Below, piece after piece: positions 61,988 through 64,000 of a DNA stretch of 64,000 nucleotides (within the stretch, counting starts at the first letter, position 1; the number at the start of each line of letters is the position of its first letter). Made by a program: the position numbers and the translations under genes. The notes under the pieces are model-generated. The model did not search any database. It was not told the DNA's origin and saw only the letters and a program-made list of their open reading frames with translations. Source of the DNA: Salinicoccus hispanicus (GTDB lineage Bacteria > Bacillota > Bacilli > Staphylococcales > Salinicoccaceae); NCBI RefSeq assembly GCF_009831115.1, contig NZ_WUUK01000005.1, forward strand, positions 124,001-188,000, given 5' to 3'.

Positions 61988-63577
61988 TTATTCTTTATGC
62001 ACGTCTTTCAGGAAGTGGAAGCTGGCCGGATGCTGGCCATACCCTTCCACATCATCCCGCATGCCTGTAAGCAATGATGGATGATAGATTGGAATGATCG
62101 GTGATTCGTCTAGCAGTATCTGCTGGGTCTCTTCGTACAGCGCCAGTCTTTCCTCTTCATCCGTTTCGGAACGTGCTTCATCAAGCAGTGCATCGACTTC
62201 ACTGTTTGAGTATCTGGAACGGTTGCCGGATGTACCGATATTCGATGAATGGAACAGGGCGTAGAGTCCGTAGTCGGCATCCAGTGTGACTGTACCCCAG
62301 CCACCGATGAACATCTCATGATCGCCGCCACCGACATAGTCAAGGAACGCACCGGAATCAAGCTGGTAGATTTCAAGTTCTATATTCAGCTCGGCCAGTG
62401 CTTCCTGGATGTATGCTGCCATGTCTGCCGCAGTGCGGTCCATGACTGTGATTTCGGCAGTGAATCCATTGCCGTATCCATTCTCTTCGAGCAGCTGCTT
62501 TGCCGCTTCTGTGTCATACGCATTCGTGTCGAGATCATCACTATGGCCGAAGACGGCTGGAGCGAGTAGCGTATCGGCGACTTCTGCTTTGCCTTCAAGC
62601 ATTTCATCGATGATGGCCTGCTTGTCGATTGCCTGCGCAATCGCCGTTCTGACAATCGGATCGTCGAATGGTGCCTTATCGGTGTTGAATCCAACATATT
62701 CCATACGGACACTTTCCGTTTCGTTCATTCTCGTGCCTTCGTTCTCCTCAATCTGTGCGTAGTCGTTCGGATTGACCGGATATATGAGATCGGTCGTCTC
62801 CGTCATCAGTTCTGCGATGCGTGTCGAATCTTCAGGCACCGCCTTGAATGTGAAGGACTCTGCCTGAGCCGGCTCTCCCCAGTAGTCCTCATTGCGGGAC
62901 AATGTCACAAATTCACCTTCGGACAGTTCCTCGAAAGTATAGGGTCCTGTACCGGCCGGGTTGCGGTGGACTTCAGTCAGCAGTTCGCCGCCATCCTCAT
63001 ACTGTTCATAGTCCGCCTCGATGACAGCCGGGCTGATCATGCTGCCGGCAGGATGTGCCAGATGTGATGGCAGTGCCGCAAATGGGTTGACCGTTGTGAT
63101 ATGTACTGTATACTCATCCACCACTTCAACGGAATCGATCAGTTCAAAAAGGAATGCGACAGGTGCACCCACTTCTTCATCTCTGACACGGTCGAGATTC
63201 GTTTTGACCGCTTCTGCGTTGAATTCCGTACCGTCATGGAACTGGATGCCTTCCCTCAATTTGAACTCCCAGGTCAGATCGTCGATCTGTTCGTAGGATT
63301 CAGCCAGACCGGGCTCGATTTCCAGCTCAGGTGTGAATTCGACCAGACGGTCGTATATGTTGACGTTCACGTGATTCGATGACTGGTCGTTGGCAGCATG
63401 AGGATCCAGCGAGTTCGGCGTTGCCAGTACACTCATCGTGATGCCTTCTCCACTGCCTGTCTCTGCTGCATCTGTATTATCTTCTTCCACTGTCTCATCC
63501 ACTTCGCTGTCATCTGTACATGCCGAGAGCAGCAGTACAAACAGGAACATGAGCAATGGGACCAAATATTTTTTCAT
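61988..63577 (-). CDS. ABC transporter solute-binding lipoprotein, peptide/glutathione type (SBP family 5)
   Basis: 529 residues from ATG 63577 behind GGAGGGGG. Lipobox LLSAC gives a membrane-anchored protein, followed by an acidic linker. SBP_bac_5 landmarks are NSLDPHAANDQ, PAGTGPYTFEELSEGEFVTL, RNEDYWGEPA and the C-terminal LDESPIIPIYHPSLL. The family binds oligopeptides, glutathione, nickel chelates or opines. No permease or ATPase genes lie in the window, so it may be an orphan receptor. The long frame to 63655 lacks a ribosome site. Confidence 0.9.
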   Translation of the reverse strand: MKKYLVPLLMFLFVLLLSACTDDSEVDETVEEDNTDAAETGSGEGITMSVLATPNSLDPHAANDQSSNHVNVNIYDRLVEFTPELEIEPGLAESYEQIDDLTWEFKLREGIQFHDGTEFNAEAVKTNLDRVRDEEVGAPVAFLFELIDSVEVVDEYTVHITTVNPFAALPSHLAHPAGSMISPAVIEADYEQYEDGGELLTEVHRNPAGTGPYTFEELSEGEFVTLSRNEDYWGEPAQAESFTFKAVPEDSTRIAELMTETTDLIYPVNPNDYAQIEENEGTRMNETESVRMEYVGFNTDKAPFDDPIVRTAIAQAIDKQAIIDEMLEGKAEVADTLLAPAVFGHSDDLDTNAYDTEAAKQLLEENGYGNGFTAEITVMDRTAADMAAYIQEALAELNIELEIYQLDSGAFLDYVGGGDHEMFIGGWGTVTLDADYGLYALFHSSNIGTSGNRSRYSNSEVDALLDEARSETDEEERLALYEETQQILLDESPIIPIYHPSLLTGMRDDVEGYGQHPASFHFLKDVHKE

Positions 63578-63754
63578 ATCTTTCCCCCTCCATCTATTTA
63601 TATGAACACTATACATAGTAATATACTCGGAATGAAAAAGGAATACACATTTCAAAAATATCTTCCAGACAGCAAAATTGATTATAAGTAAAGCAGATTG
63701 TTATAGTATGTATTCAAAGATCACTACAGCACATACAGGAGGATTTTATTCATA

Positions 63755-64000
63755 ATGAATAGTAAATACGCACCATTATTTGAAAGTGTTCAGCTGCCGA
63801 ACGGCGTTGAACTGAAAAATAAATTTGTACTTGCTCCACTGACCCACGTCTCCTCGAACGACGATGGGACACCGACGGATGCAGAGATCGAATACATGCG
63901 CCAAAAATCGAATAGTGTTGGTCTTGCTTTGACAGCGGCAACGAATGTTACAGACCTCGGCAAAGCGTTCCCTGGACAGCCTTCCATCGTCCGTGATTCG
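63755..64000 (+). CDS. Old Yellow Enzyme-type NADH:flavin oxidoreductase, 5' end only
   Basis: The first 82 codons are inside the window: MNSKYAPLFESVQLPNGVEL, KNKFVLAPLTHVSSNDDG and EIEYMRQKS, then GLALTAATNV. This matches the start of the FMN-binding TIM barrel of Old Yellow Enzyme family ene-reductases (PLT in place of the usual PMT). AGGAGG lies 14 nt before ATG. The rest lies beyond 64000, so the catalytic residues cannot be checked. Confidence 0.85.
   Translation, partial: MNSKYAPLFESVQLPNGVELKNKFVLAPLTHVSSNDDGTPTDAEIEYMRQKSNSVGLALTAATNVTDLGKAFPGQPSIVRDS

Noticed and set aside
1-64000. tRNA, rRNA, prophage or CRISPR-Cas genes
   Set aside because: No cloverleaf, rRNA, cas or phage structural genes were recognised on either strand by reading; a covariance-model scan would be needed to exclude small RNAs.

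Overview
The window looks like a chromosomal segment of a Gram-positive Bacillota. The best guess is a Salinicoccus/Jeotgalicoccus-like member of the Staphylococcaceae. Evidence: strong AGGAGG-type ribosome binding sites; a type I lipoteichoic acid synthase; an MgrA/OhrR-type MarR regulator; a CstR-CstA-CstB persulfide operon as known from Staphylococcus aureus; a CGAAC-N4-GTTCG LexA box; a CcpA cre site; and many acidic exported proteins typical of salt-tolerant relatives. The genus is an inference. No rRNA, tRNA, CRISPR array or intact prophage was seen.

Layout. 1-7 kb: the 5' end of an rRNA methyltransferase-like gene, a redox MarR regulator overlapping a flavoprotein disulfide reductase, an aldo/keto reductase, a DUF4411/ImmA-IrrE toxin-antitoxin pair, a cupin gene and a second paralogous flavoprotein reductase. 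7-13 kb: an ABC-F ATPase behind a long structured leader, then the sulfide/persulfide locus (cstR; cstA-cstB-tauE) with three near-identical operators. 13-23 kb: ordinary metabolic genes mixed with decayed material, namely a truncated alcohol dehydrogenase, an internally deleted IS30 element with both inverted repeats, and a GNAT fragment, around an ltaS-like gene. 23-26.6 kb: a catD-catE-like thiol/quinone stress pair and a MerR-controlled MFS pump with a textbook 19-bp-spacer promoter. 27-31.5 kb: a homocysteine methyltransferase, a CopB copper ATPase with a CsoR/CstR-type palindrome, a CueP-like copper lipoprotein, and a decayed second copy of the homocysteine methyltransferase gene.

31.6-46 kb: a run of short-chain dehydrogenases including an acetoin reductase, a paiA-paiB operon led by a MarR gene, a YitT protein, an oxalate/formate-type transporter, a DNA alkylation repair gene divergent from an unrecognised gene across a consensus LexA box, a DUF2382 stress protein, an SDR gene with a cre site, a patatin-like phospholipase and an alpha/beta hydrolase. 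46-54.5 kb: a dipeptidase and two large acidic lipoproteins built from four and two copies of a roughly 180-residue Cys-x7/8-Cys module. These arose by duplication; a recombination scar between them keeps the last codons of a lost SDR copy and of a lost hydrolase copy. 54.5-64 kb: a NUDIX enzyme, a secreted purple-acid-phosphatase-like enzyme behind a PhoP-box-like array, a two-repeat lipoprotein, a CHAD protein, glycerol dehydrogenase, a flavin monooxygenase, an oligopeptide-type solute-binding lipoprotein, and the 5' end of an Old Yellow Enzyme gene.

Taken together the segment is rich in thiol, sulfide, quinone, copper and antibiotic stress functions, mostly organised as a regulator next to its target. 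The least explained parts are the repeat-module lipoproteins, the SOS-box-linked unknown gene, and the ABC-F leader.
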